From positions 17,344 to 81,343 of IMG/VR virus record IMGVR_UViG_3300017772_000001: a stretch of 64,000 nt of DNA. One strand, given 5' to 3'. Each line of letters opens with the position of its first letter. Position 1 is the stretch's first letter. Made by a program: the position numbers and the translations under genes. The notes below the pieces were generated by a model that saw nothing but the letters and a program-made list of their open reading frames with translations, ran no database searches and was not told the origin of the DNA. This document shows, one piece after another, positions 16,785 to 24,522 of the stretch. This DNA is from a virus.

Positions 16785-17260
16785 ATGAGTCTCTGTCCCG
16801 TGAAGAAGCCATAATTGCCCTGTTGCCAGGACAATTAAAAAATGGCTGTACAGAAAATCTTGTCTTATCTGTCCCTTGCTCATCGCCTCTATGTCTAAGT
16901 TAGTCGCTAGTTACGACGGAGTCGGTTGACGATCCCTCCTTAACTTAGTATTGCGCCTTTCGGCTCAACGGCACCTTTTATAATCCACATAGATAGAAAC
17001 TATAAAAAGCCGATAGTGTTATAAAAACCTATCATCGGTAATATTATACTAGTCAACCATGTTCTTTAGGAACCATGGCTGTTTTATGATTATGAATACT
17101 CTTTTGTGGTTTACGAGAAGAATGTCAGAATTCATCCTGACTAGTCTGACGGCAAACACTACATTTGCAATCTCAATCCCGAATCGGCAACCCGATTAAC
17201 AGTTCCACTATGTATGCTGAGGTATTAGTCATTATCTTTTCCCTTTGCAAATTATATTAG
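16785..17260 (-). ncRNA. Candidate large structured non-coding RNA, about 475 nt
   Basis: The 650 bp between the nuclease and gp26-like genes hold no ORF of 60 codons. Read on the minus strand they form a chain of helices: an 8-bp closing stem (17245-17252 with 17163-17170) around a perfect 6-bp hairpin (17182-17197); a 10-bp bulged hairpin (17055-17080); a 9-bp stem (17001-17009 with 16974-16982); a hairpin with GAAA tetraloop (16951-16968); an 8-bp stem (16941-16948 with 16895-16902); and a 10-bp hairpin with GCAA tetraloop (16808-16846). The GNRA loops indicate minus-strand sense. A 7-nt long-range complement (17052-17058 with 16924-16930) could be a pseudoknot. The middle looks richer in GC than flanking genes. 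The family is unknown. Confidence 0.55.
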
Positions 17261-17290
17261 TTATGTAAATGTATTAGTTGTTATTAGTCT

Positions 17291-17524
17291 TTATAATATC
17301 GGTGTGCCTGCTTTTTTGCTCATTTCAAAGTTCTGGTCGATAATCTCATTCAGATGTTTGATATGGCCCACTGGCATTTCATGAAGTTCAGAGATTGAAA
17401 CCCCTCCTCTCATGTACCAAGATAATTGTAACAGATTCTTATGTACTTTGTCAAGCTCTTTTTGAAAGTTTTTTTGTTTTTCTACAATTTCTTCACCGCT
17501 GGCGGTTGCTAGCCAGCTTAGGAA
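17291..17524 (-). CDS. -1 frame extension of gp26-like gene (tail assembly chaperone C-terminal part)
   Basis: A 77-codon open frame overlaps the end of the gp26-like gene in the -1 frame and has no usable start of its own. It would be reached by -1 slippage at 17524-17530, making a 353-residue fusion. The extension is helical (GEEIVEKQKNFQKELDKVHK) and ends with LSWYMRGGVSISELHEMP, a pattern seen in small proteins encoded next to gp26 in T4-like phages. Frameshifted paired tail-assembly chaperones (lambda G/GT type) are usual next to tape-measure genes, and the tape-measure-like gene begins 108 bp away, though on the other strand. Confidence 0.7.
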   Translation of the reverse strand, partial: FLSWLATASGEEIVEKQKNFQKELDKVHKNLLQLSWYMRGGVSISELHEMPVGHIKHLNEIIDQNFEMSKKAGTPIL

Positions 17525-17530
17525 AAATTT
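17498..17530 (-). promoter_or_regulatory. Programmed -1 ribosomal frameshift signal
   Basis: On the minus strand the heptamer A AAT TTT (17530-17524) lies in the zero frame, exactly in the X XXY YYZ form, followed by a 6-nt spacer that includes the zero-frame stop TAA, then a perfect 6-bp stem GCTGGC/GCCAGC (17517-17512 with 17503-17498) with an 8-nt loop. Slip site, spacing and hairpin all match the textbook arrangement. Confidence 0.75.
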
Positions 17531-18351
17531 GCAGGGTTTATTTCAATGTTTACTTTTTCTGTAGATTGACACTCTGGGCATGTGAATTCGAATGTATTCA
17601 ATGATTCTGGCTTCTTAGCAATAGTTTTAACTCTATTGTCCATGCTAGTAACTACTTTAGTTGGAACGTTAGCAAGAAACTCAATAATTTGTTTCTTGTC
17701 TGATACGTTACCATCTGGTGTTTCTATATGGTCTATAGTTTCAGATATTAAGTCCACATTATACTCTGCTACACGTTTGAAACTTTTGTAAAATCTTTTA
17801 GCAAGTTCCAACTCATCCTTTTCATCTTCCATAGTGTGCTTTACATTATCGATGATTCGCTTTTCTTCAAGCTGGATAAGAGCAACCCGTGTAACACTTT
17901 CTAGTGTTGGTGGTCTTAAATGTATTGTTAAGTCTTCATATATTACAGGCTCTACCTCATTAATTTCTGGGAACTTGTTTAATACAAAGTCAATATCTAT
18001 ATTGAATTCATTTTGGTTTTCACACTCTTTACATTTGTGCGTATATGTAACGTCTTTTCCATTTGTTGCATATTGTATTGCCAAATAAAGAGCCTCAGCA
18101 TCAATGTTACACAACTTTCTTGCATCTTTGATACTAGGAACACAGCTTTCTATTAAAGATATTAACGCCTCACCATTAAGAAGTGCATCTGGATTACGCA
18201 TTGTAATCTCATCGATTGCAGTCATAGGCATAACACCCACTTCTTCAATAATGGTTTGGTCAATTTCTGGATTAAATTTGCCTTTAGTTGGCAAACTAAC
18301 ATATAGTGCTGGCTTTCTAAAGTATTTGTTCAGCGGGTTGTCGGTCATCAT
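17518..18351 (-). CDS. 26: Baseplate hub/tail assembly protein, gp26-like
   Basis: 277 aa in the zero frame. The N-terminal NPLNKYFRKPALYVSLPTKGKF and the MPMTAIDEITMRNPDALLNGEAL helix are characteristic of the T4 gp26 baseplate family. Two CxxC pairs (CKECE near 107-111 and CPECQ near 261-265) suggest a zinc site. gp26 is needed to assemble the hub and is probably a chaperone. The 3' end carries a -1 frameshift signal. The start is ATGATG after an AAGGAAT Shine-Dalgarno; either Met is possible. A consensus sigma70 promoter lies upstream on the same strand. Confidence 0.8.
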   Translation of the reverse strand: MMTDNPLNKYFRKPALYVSLPTKGKFNPEIDQTIIEEVGVMPMTAIDEITMRNPDALLNGEALISLIESCVPSIKDARKLCNIDAEALYLAIQYATNGKDVTYTHKCKECENQNEFNIDIDFVLNKFPEINEVEPVIYEDLTIHLRPPTLESVTRVALIQLEEKRIIDNVKHTMEDEKDELELAKRFYKSFKRVAEYNVDLISETIDHIETPDGNVSDKKQIIEFLANVPTKVVTSMDNRVKTIAKKPESLNTFEFTCPECQSTEKVNIEINPANFS

Positions 18352-18365
18352 TAATTCCTTGGATT

Positions 18366-18373
18366 GATAAATA
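18366..18373 (+). promoter_or_regulatory. T4-type late promoter for the tape-measure gene
   Basis: GATAAATA on the plus strand, about 87 nt before the tape-measure start, inside the leader of the divergent gp26-like gene. Confidence 0.55.
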
Positions 18374-18418
18374 CACTTATAATAAAACTTAAAGTGTTAT
18401 ATACGTATATTTAGACAT

Positions 18419-18447
18419 ATTATAAACTACGTAGTTTAACTTGTCAA
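18419..18447 (-). promoter_or_regulatory. Consensus sigma70 promoter of the gp26-like gene
   Basis: On the minus strand TTGACA (18447-18442), 17-bp spacer, TATAAT (18424-18419), both boxes perfect. The spacer contains the palindrome CTACGTAG. Confidence 0.8.
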
Positions 18448-18459
18448 GAGGTATTTTGA

Positions 18460-20733
18460 ATGGCTGAAGGAAATGTTTACATTGAAGGTATTGATCCTTC
18501 CATCCCGGGATGGGCAACTGAGACTACTATGGCTCAGATACGTCAAATATTGGCAACAATATCTGGTAACTCGGCTGAGACAAGCACAGCATTAGATAAA
18601 ATTTATACAAGCGAGAGCGGAGACGCTCAAAAACAGTATAAGATATTGCATGATACGTTAGGTGCAGTTAGGACACAATCACAAGAGACTGCAAAAGCCA
18701 CACAAAAAGAACAGCAAGAAAGTGCAAAAAATACAATTCATCAAAACAAAATAGCTGGATTTTTTGAAACACTTATAAGACAAAACGAAACACAAGCAAA
18801 TATTTTAAAAACTACCGCAGAAAGACAGCGTGAATTAGCAATTAACAAAAATATCACTGCACAAGGCGGCGATATGACTGATGCTACGACCAGAGAACTG
18901 GCAGGCATGAAATACGATGAAGAAGCATTAGCAGAAAGATTTAAAGAAGCAGGCAAAGTCGTATCAAGAGCGGCAGTAGGAATTTTAGCAACGACTAAAG
19001 CTATTAACAGCTTTATGGGACAACAAACAGAAGACAGATTTAACATGGCACAAGAAATTAGACAATCGGGTCTAATGGCAGGCCTTTCAGATGTAGAGTC
19101 TGGTCTTACAAGTATGTCTAAAATGATACACGAAAACAATTTCACATTAGGTGAAGCGGCAGAATTTACAAAACAGTTTTCAAGGTCTGTTGGTATTGTA
19201 GGAGTTAAATCATCTTTGGAATTCGCAAGTTCTTTGCAGAAAGCACGTAGTGAAGGCGGACTTGCTATGACAGCCGAATTCGGACTTGAGTTTGGAGAAA
19301 TAACTTCATTGGCAGGTGAGTACTTAGACTCATTAAGAAATATGGGTGTACTTGACAGAATGAGTCAACAGCAATTACGTGATGGTATGGACGATTTCAT
19401 GTCAGGCGTTTCGTCAACTGCAAATGTTTTAAAAATAAACTTAGAAGATGCGGCTAAGATGATTTCGCAAACTCTACAACGTGACGATGTAACATCAAGA
19501 TTGGTTACGATGGATCCTAATAGAGCAAACGCTATTAGAGAAACTATTGGCTCAGCGGGAATGTTAGAAGGTACATTGGGACAGGCAGTTATTGAAAGAA
19601 TGGCGGCAGGAAGCCAAGGTGCATTTGTACGTGAGCAATCATTCCAACAGTTAAGTGGTACAGGTATTGGTAAAGAATTACTTCCAATTGTAGAGCGTCT
19701 TGCGATGGCAGGCGAACAAGGACCAGAGGCATTTCAAACTGCTATTGCTGATTTGTCTCCCGATATTCAAGGCATTATTGCAAGTGCAAGTCAAGAAGGC
19801 AATCGTGCAGTTTTACAGACAGACCAATTTTTGCAGTCAATGATTGCAGATTTGTCTCGTCTTAGAGCAACGGTTGAAGATGCAGATAAAGGACCAACTG
19901 GCCCATCAGAAGCAGACAAGGCTGTGCTAGAAGGAATTGATACAAGAAGACAGGCGGTAGTTGCCCTTGAACAAGTACTTGACGAACAGGTTAAAGGTTT
20001 TACATCTATATTAGGCGAACAAAATACTGCAAATAAAGCCTTATTGGCAGAAGCAGTAGAATTTGCAAACACATTTAGTCCACTAGCATCAACAGTAACA
20101 CTACTAACTGGTAAATTTGATGTTGCGGTAACTGACCTACAAACAAGTTTGTTAAGTGCTGGCACAAGTATTGTCGATTGGGCAAACAAAATAGTGGGCG
20201 CTGAGGTTTCTGAAAGCCAGACAGATAGTAGTAATGAAACAAGAGACATACAAACGGCAACAGATTCTACGTTAGAAACAGGCAGAGAAGTTCTAAATCA
20301 AAATGATTTAACCAAGGACGACCGAAACATTATTAAAAGAGTATTTACTGATACCGATGCTGAAAATATGTTTGATAAAATCAATAGTATACTGCTAACT
20401 GAAGGACCAAATAAAAGCGAAGATATCGCAGATGATTTAAAAGATTTGACTAAACTACTTGGTTTGTTTAAGCCAGGTGAAGAATACGGCGAAACTCAGG
20501 CGGCACAATTACGAGCAGTTATGGAAGCAATCGGAACTACAGATGCGTCAAAGACTGAGGAAGGCCAAGAAAATATGAGATTAATGATACAAGCATTAGA
20601 AAACCTAGAAACCAAGTATACAAGCATTAATCCTGGGTCTTATTTTGGAAGAGACAACGTTGAAAATGCGGCAGAGAAAGATGCAGTATTAATTGAATTA
20701 CGTAATCTAGTGAATGCGTTAAATAATAATTAA
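18460..20733 (+). CDS. Tail tape-measure-like protein (gp29 role)
   Basis: 757 aa, almost entirely predicted helix with long Gln/Glu/Ala-rich stretches at 60-140 and 440-560, as expected for a rod that sets tail length. At the usual 0.15 nm per residue it would span about 110 nm, close to a T4-type tail. A central domain (about 170-420: GLMAGLSDVESGL, FTLGEAAEFTKQF, DDFMSGVSSTANVL) recalls other phage tape measures. It lies next to the gp26-like chaperone, which supports the call, though it is divergent from it. The Shine-Dalgarno is AAGAGGT. Not matched to T4 gp29 by any single motif. Confidence 0.65.
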   Translation: MAEGNVYIEGIDPSIPGWATETTMAQIRQILATISGNSAETSTALDKIYTSESGDAQKQYKILHDTLGAVRTQSQETAKATQKEQQESAKNTIHQNKIAGFFETLIRQNETQANILKTTAERQRELAINKNITAQGGDMTDATTRELAGMKYDEEALAERFKEAGKVVSRAAVGILATTKAINSFMGQQTEDRFNMAQEIRQSGLMAGLSDVESGLTSMSKMIHENNFTLGEAAEFTKQFSRSVGIVGVKSSLEFASSLQKARSEGGLAMTAEFGLEFGEITSLAGEYLDSLRNMGVLDRMSQQQLRDGMDDFMSGVSSTANVLKINLEDAAKMISQTLQRDDVTSRLVTMDPNRANAIRETIGSAGMLEGTLGQAVIERMAAGSQGAFVREQSFQQLSGTGIGKELLPIVERLAMAGEQGPEAFQTAIADLSPDIQGIIASASQEGNRAVLQTDQFLQSMIADLSRLRATVEDADKGPTGPSEADKAVLEGIDTRRQAVVALEQVLDEQVKGFTSILGEQNTANKALLAEAVEFANTFSPLASTVTLLTGKFDVAVTDLQTSLLSAGTSIVDWANKIVGAEVSESQTDSSNETRDIQTATDSTLETGREVLNQNDLTKDDRNIIKRVFTDTDAENMFDKINSILLTEGPNKSEDIADDLKDLTKLLGLFKPGEEYGETQAAQLRAVMEAIGTTDASKTEEGQENMRLMIQALENLETKYTSINPGSYFGRDNVENAAEKDAVLIELRNLVNALNNN

Positions 20734-20743
20734 AGGAAGAGTA

Positions 20744-20772
20744 TTGACAAACATATCAAATTATGATAGTAT
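20744..20772 (+). promoter_or_regulatory. Sigma70-like promoter before the portal gene
   Basis: TTGACA at 20744-20749, 17-bp spacer and a weak -10 TAGTAT at 20767-20772, 19 nt before the gp20 start. Confidence 0.55.
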
Positions 20773-20791
20773 TAACTCTAAGGAATAAAAA

Positions 20792-22489
20792 ATGAGCTGG
20801 AAAAAATATTTTAAAACATACGACGGAATGCCCGAAAAGATGCCACGTTCATCTGGTGGGGGATATGCCGGCGATGCAGATACCAAACGATATAGTAGTT
20901 GGTTACCTGAGGTTTATCAGGGACAACCTAATCGTGTACAAAGATATGGTCAATATGACCAAATGGATTTAGATAGTGAAGTGAATACTGCATTAGATAC
21001 TATTGCAGAATTTTCTACATTGAAAAACGAATATAGTAAACTTCCTTTTCATGTTGAATATAATCAAGATTCAAGCGAAACAGAAAATGATATTATTCAA
21101 AAATCACTAAGACAATGGTGTTCTCTTAATAAAATTAATAAGAGAATGTTCCGTATCTTTAGAAACACAGTCAAATTCGGAGACCAAATATTTGTTCGTG
21201 ACCCGGAAACATATAAACTTTTTTGGGTAGATCCAGCTAAAATCGAAAAAGTTATTGTTAACGAAGGCAAAGGCAAAAAAATTGAAGCATACTATATTAA
21301 AGATTTAGATATTAATCTACAGAGCCTTAATATTACTGCCGATACAACTAAACTATTACAAACACAAACAGGTCTTACAGGAGCACCTAATATTAATGCG
21401 AACACTACACAAGGCTATACAGCCGGCGGCGCTGGTGGTAGTAGATTTGTGTCAGACCAAACATCAACGCCAGTTGATGCAAAGCATATTGTTCATATTT
21501 CATTAAGTGAAGGTATCGATGGCTTCTGGCCTTTTGGCAACTCAATACTTGAACCAGTGTTCAAAGTTTATAAACAAAAAGAATTATTAGAAGATGCTAT
21601 TCTGATTTATCGTGTTCAAAGAGCACCAGAACGTAGAGTATTCTATATCGATGTTGGTAACATGCCAACACACAAAGCAAGAGCCCACTTAGAACGTATC
21701 AAAAGTGAAATTCATCAAAGACGTATTCCAAGTAAAACAGGTGGCGGTCAGAATATCACAGATAGTGCATACAATCCACTATCTATTATGGAAGATTACT
21801 TCTTTGCTCAGACGGCTGAAGGTCGTGGTTCTAAAGTTGAGACACTACCTGGTGGTGAAAACTTAGGACAGATTGATGATTTGAAATACTTCAATGATAA
21901 GATGATGCGTGGACTTAGAGTTCCACCAAGCTATCTAGGTAGCTTAGACAGTGACGGTAACGGCTACAATGATGGTCGTGTAGGTACTGCATTCATTCAA
22001 GAATTTAGATTTACTAAGTTCTGTGAACGTTTACAAGCATTAGTATGTGAAGACTTGGACAGAGAGTTTAAGATGTTCATGAAGCACAGAGGTGTGGTTA
22101 TTGAAAGTTCTTTGTTTGACTTGAAATTTAATCCTCCACAAAACTTTGGTAAGTATCGTCAAGCAGAAGTAGACCAAGTTATGATGAATGTATTTACTGC
22201 AATCGAAGGCGCAGAGTATGTAAGTAAGCGTTTTGCAATGAAACGTTTCTTGGGATTATCTGATGAAGAAATCATGGAAAACGAAAAGTTATGGCATGAA
22301 GAAAAAGGCACTGGCGACCCACAAGAAGCAGACGGACTTAAATCAGTAGGGGCAAGTGTTCCCGGCGGTGAGTTTGAAGGCGGCGATCCAGAGTTTGATG
22401 AAACGGATGCAGAGACAGATGAAGAAGGTTCACCAATAAGTGGCGCGGAAAATTCCGAAGAAACAGACGAAATCGATCCAAACGTATAA
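20792..22489 (+). CDS. 20: Portal vertex protein, gp20-like
   Basis: 565 aa. The N-terminal LPEVYQGQPNRVQRYGQYDQ, the clip and wing regions, and the core LPGGENLGQIDDLKYFNDKM, RGLRVPPSYLGS and GRVGTAFIQEFRFTKFCERL are diagnostic of T4-type portal proteins. Twelve copies form the channel through which DNA is packaged and ejected. The last 60 residues are very acidic (Asp/Glu-rich) and probably disordered. First gene of the head block gp20-gp67-like-gp21-gp22-gp23, as in T4. Confidence 0.95.
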   Translation: MSWKKYFKTYDGMPEKMPRSSGGGYAGDADTKRYSSWLPEVYQGQPNRVQRYGQYDQMDLDSEVNTALDTIAEFSTLKNEYSKLPFHVEYNQDSSETENDIIQKSLRQWCSLNKINKRMFRIFRNTVKFGDQIFVRDPETYKLFWVDPAKIEKVIVNEGKGKKIEAYYIKDLDINLQSLNITADTTKLLQTQTGLTGAPNINANTTQGYTAGGAGGSRFVSDQTSTPVDAKHIVHISLSEGIDGFWPFGNSILEPVFKVYKQKELLEDAILIYRVQRAPERRVFYIDVGNMPTHKARAHLERIKSEIHQRRIPSKTGGGQNITDSAYNPLSIMEDYFFAQTAEGRGSKVETLPGGENLGQIDDLKYFNDKMMRGLRVPPSYLGSLDSDGNGYNDGRVGTAFIQEFRFTKFCERLQALVCEDLDREFKMFMKHRGVVIESSLFDLKFNPPQNFGKYRQAEVDQVMMNVFTAIEGAEYVSKRFAMKRFLGLSDEEIMENEKLWHEEKGTGDPQEADGLKSVGASVPGGEFEGGDPEFDETDAETDEEGSPISGAENSEETDEIDPNV

Positions 22490-22492
22490 ATA
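22485..22492 (+). promoter_or_regulatory. T4-type late promoter, exact TATAAATA
   Basis: TATAAATA overlapping the last codons of gp20 and 24 nt before the next gene. It is an exact copy of the T4 late consensus. Confidence 0.7.
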
Positions 22493-22515
22493 GATATAGT
22501 CAACGGAGTTTTTAA

Positions 22516-22734
22516 ATGAAGTATAGTGATATCAATGAAAATTATTCACCTGATAGGGATGAACATAATAGCATAGAATTAGATGATACAAGAAAAAATC
22601 GTCTAACACTTACTCACCTTAATGACCTACGTAAGATGCGTGAATATAGAAAAGTACAGAATTCAGAAGCAAAAGAACGACTAAGCACTCAATATGGTGG
22701 TAGTTCTGATGCATCTGCTGAGCCTGAACTATAA
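22516..22734 (+). CDS. Small head-block protein of unknown function, 72 aa
   Basis: Hydrophilic, charged protein (SIELDDTRKNRLTLTHLNDL, then a KMREYRKVQNSEAKERL helix) between portal and prohead-core genes. T4 has small prohead-core genes 67 and 68 at this place, and this may be an equivalent, but the sequence gives no direct match. A GGAG Shine-Dalgarno and a late promoter precede it. Confidence 0.6.
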   Translation: MKYSDINENYSPDRDEHNSIELDDTRKNRLTLTHLNDLRKMREYRKVQNSEAKERLSTQYGGSSDASAEPEL

Positions 22735-22797
22735 TATTTAAGTGTCAATAAATGTCTGAAAAGACAGTTAAATGAGTACATAAGTGATTGACATACT

Positions 22798-22825
22798 TTG
22801 TTAAATAACTTATATCACAAAATGG
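22798..22825 (+). promoter_or_regulatory. Possible sigma70 promoter upstream of the prohead-core gene
   Basis: TTGACA at 22798-22803, 16-bp spacer, TTATAT at 22820-22825. A terminator-like hairpin follows at once at 22829, so the promoter may be weak or not used. Confidence 0.45.
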
Positions 22826-22828
22826 CTT

Positions 22829-22855
22829 GAAAAAATAGCCGTTTTGTTGCATTTC
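22829..22855 (+). terminator. Terminator-like hairpin
   Basis: AAAATGGCT pairs with AGCCGTTTT (one T-G pair) over a 9-nt A-rich loop, ending in four T. Only a weak terminator by its short T run. Confidence 0.5.
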
Positions 22856-22877
22856 CTTAATAAACCCTCAAAACCTC

Positions 22878-22885
22878 TATAAATA
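22878..22885 (+). promoter_or_regulatory. T4-type late promoter, exact TATAAATA
   Basis: TATAAATA 92 nt before the prohead-core gene. The leader that follows holds a 5-bp GCCAC/GTGGC stem (22919-22947) just before the AAGGAG Shine-Dalgarno. Confidence 0.7.
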
Positions 22886-22976
22886 CATTTGAAACAATAG
22901 AAGTGTTTCTACAACCTTGCCACATCAAGCGACTTTGCAAACGTGGCGATTATAGAAGATAAGGAGATATAATATT

Positions 22977-23861
22977 ATGTCAGACAAAAGTACATTAGAG
23001 AACGTACTAGAACTTCTAATCAACGAGGAAAAAGACGCCGCAGAAAACATGTTGCATGACTTTATTGTAGCAGAGGCTCGTAGGATCCATGAAGAACTTC
23101 TTAACGATAGTGACGAAGTTGTAGAAGAAGACCTTGAGGATATAGACGAATCTGAGGCCGAGACTGACCAAGTTGAGGAAAACGAAGAACTAGAGGAAGT
23201 ATCATTGGAAGATGGCGAAGCTATCGAAGATGACGCATCCGAAATAGAAAATGAAGAATTCTATGATGCAGACGAATCATCAGAAGATGAAGCAGAAGAA
23301 GACCTAGAAATGGGTGATGAAGAGGCTCCAGCTGAGGATATGGAAGCACGTGTAGATGACCTAGAGTCAAATCTAGCGGATCTTGAAGCGGAATTCGAAA
23401 AAATTATGTCAGGTGAAGGCGATGACATGGAAGATGAAGCAGACGAAGAAATGGATGTGGAAGATGACATGGAAGAAGCAACTGAAATTGAAGCTGTTGA
23501 AGAAGAAGCAGTAGATGAATCAGATGAACTAGAACTTGATTTAGAAGAATCAGAAGACGAAGCAGAAGCAGATGAAGACAAGTTGGACGAGTATGTTACT
23601 CCGGCAACAGCGTCAACAGGCGACAATGGTGACAACACAGCATCAACAGTCAATGCAAATGCAAAGCGTCCTGGTGACGATTCAAATGCAAAACCAGTAG
23701 GCCAAAACGATGGTAACACATCAGGCGGCAAAGGTGATGCACCAAAAGATATGTCAACAGGTAACGTAAACGTATCTGGAAACAGTAAAGCACCTGCAAT
23801 GAGCCCGAAATCGGCTTCTGAAGGTGATAACGGCGCTAACACTAAATCAGTTAGTAGCTAA
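22977..23861 (+). CDS. Acidic prohead-core protein, gp67-like by position
   Basis: 294 aa. Residues about 40-205 are dominated by Asp and Glu with interspersed Ala and Ser; the C-terminal 90 residues are Gly/Asn/Ser-rich and unstructured. A helical N-terminus (ENVLELLINEEKDAAENMLH) is the only ordered-looking part. T4 gp67 is a small acidic prohead-core protein encoded between portal and protease, and acidic proteins occupy this slot in related phages. The call is from position and composition, not from homology. Confidence 0.65.
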   Translation: MSDKSTLENVLELLINEEKDAAENMLHDFIVAEARRIHEELLNDSDEVVEEDLEDIDESEAETDQVEENEELEEVSLEDGEAIEDDASEIENEEFYDADESSEDEAEEDLEMGDEEAPAEDMEARVDDLESNLADLEAEFEKIMSGEGDDMEDEADEEMDVEDDMEEATEIEAVEEEAVDESDELELDLEESEDEAEADEDKLDEYVTPATASTGDNGDNTASTVNANAKRPGDDSNAKPVGQNDGNTSGGKGDAPKDMSTGNVNVSGNSKAPAMSPKSASEGDNGANTKSVSS

Positions 23862-23878
23862 AACTTTGGAGATAACCA

Positions 23879-24508
23879 ATGACCGTTCTTATTGAAAGAC
23901 TATCCCACAAACAAGCGAATGTGAAATCACGTATCGTGGAAGGTGAGGACGGCGGAAAAAACATGTTCATGGAAGGCATTTTCGTTCAAGGTAACGTTAA
24001 GAATGCTAACCAAAGGGTATATCCTGTAGCTGAAATTACTAGGGCAGTTGAATCTGTACAATCTAAAATCAGCGAAGGTTTCCCAGTATTAGGTGAATGT
24101 GACCATCCGCCAGAATTAACTGTCAATGTAGACAGAGTATCACATATTATTGAGAATATGTGGATGGATGGGCCGAACGGATATGGTAAACTTAAAATTG
24201 TTCCTACACCCATGGGTAACATTATCAGAACATTAATCGAATCAGGTGCCACGCTAGGTGTCTCATCTCGTGGTTCAGGTGAAGTTGGTCACGATGGGAA
24301 TGTGAAGAATTTTGAGATTGTCACTGTAGACATCGTAGCACAACCAAGTGCTCCAGATGCCTACCCGAAGGCAATCTACGAAGGTTTAATGAACATGCGT
24401 GGTGGTTACCAAACTTGGCAACTAGCACAGAATGTACAAACAGACAAGGTCGCTCAAAAATACTTGTCAGAACAAATCGTTAAGTTCATTAATGAACTTA
24501 AACTATAA
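23879..24508 (+). CDS. 21: Prohead core scaffold protease, gp21-like
   Basis: 209 aa. Serine protease of the T4 gp21 (U9/S80) type: FPVLGECDHPPEL carries the catalytic His76, and TLGVSSRGSGEV the nucleophile (Ser129 or Ser130). VTVDIVAQPSAPDAYP is the conserved strand after it. The enzyme sits in the prohead core, cleaves scaffold, capsid and internal proteins, and destroys itself. It is followed after 14 nt by the scaffold gene. Confidence 0.93.
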   Translation: MTVLIERLSHKQANVKSRIVEGEDGGKNMFMEGIFVQGNVKNANQRVYPVAEITRAVESVQSKISEGFPVLGECDHPPELTVNVDRVSHIIENMWMDGPNGYGKLKIVPTPMGNIIRTLIESGATLGVSSRGSGEVGHDGNVKNFEIVTVDIVAQPSAPDAYPKAIYEGLMNMRGGYQTWQLAQNVQTDKVAQKYLSEQIVKFINELKL

Positions 24509-24522
24509 CAGGAGAAGCAACA

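Noticed and set aside
16704-16883. A 59-codon ORF on the minus strand inside the structured region
   Set aside because: It begins without a good Shine-Dalgarno, crosses the GCAA hairpin and the promoter of the nuclease gene, and its product has no plausible domain. RNA structure explains the region better.
16785-17260. Group I intron or another known ribozyme
   Set aside because: I searched by eye for the P, Q, R, S core of group I introns and for group II domain V, RNase P P4 and tmRNA ends and did not find a convincing set. The region also does not interrupt a gene.
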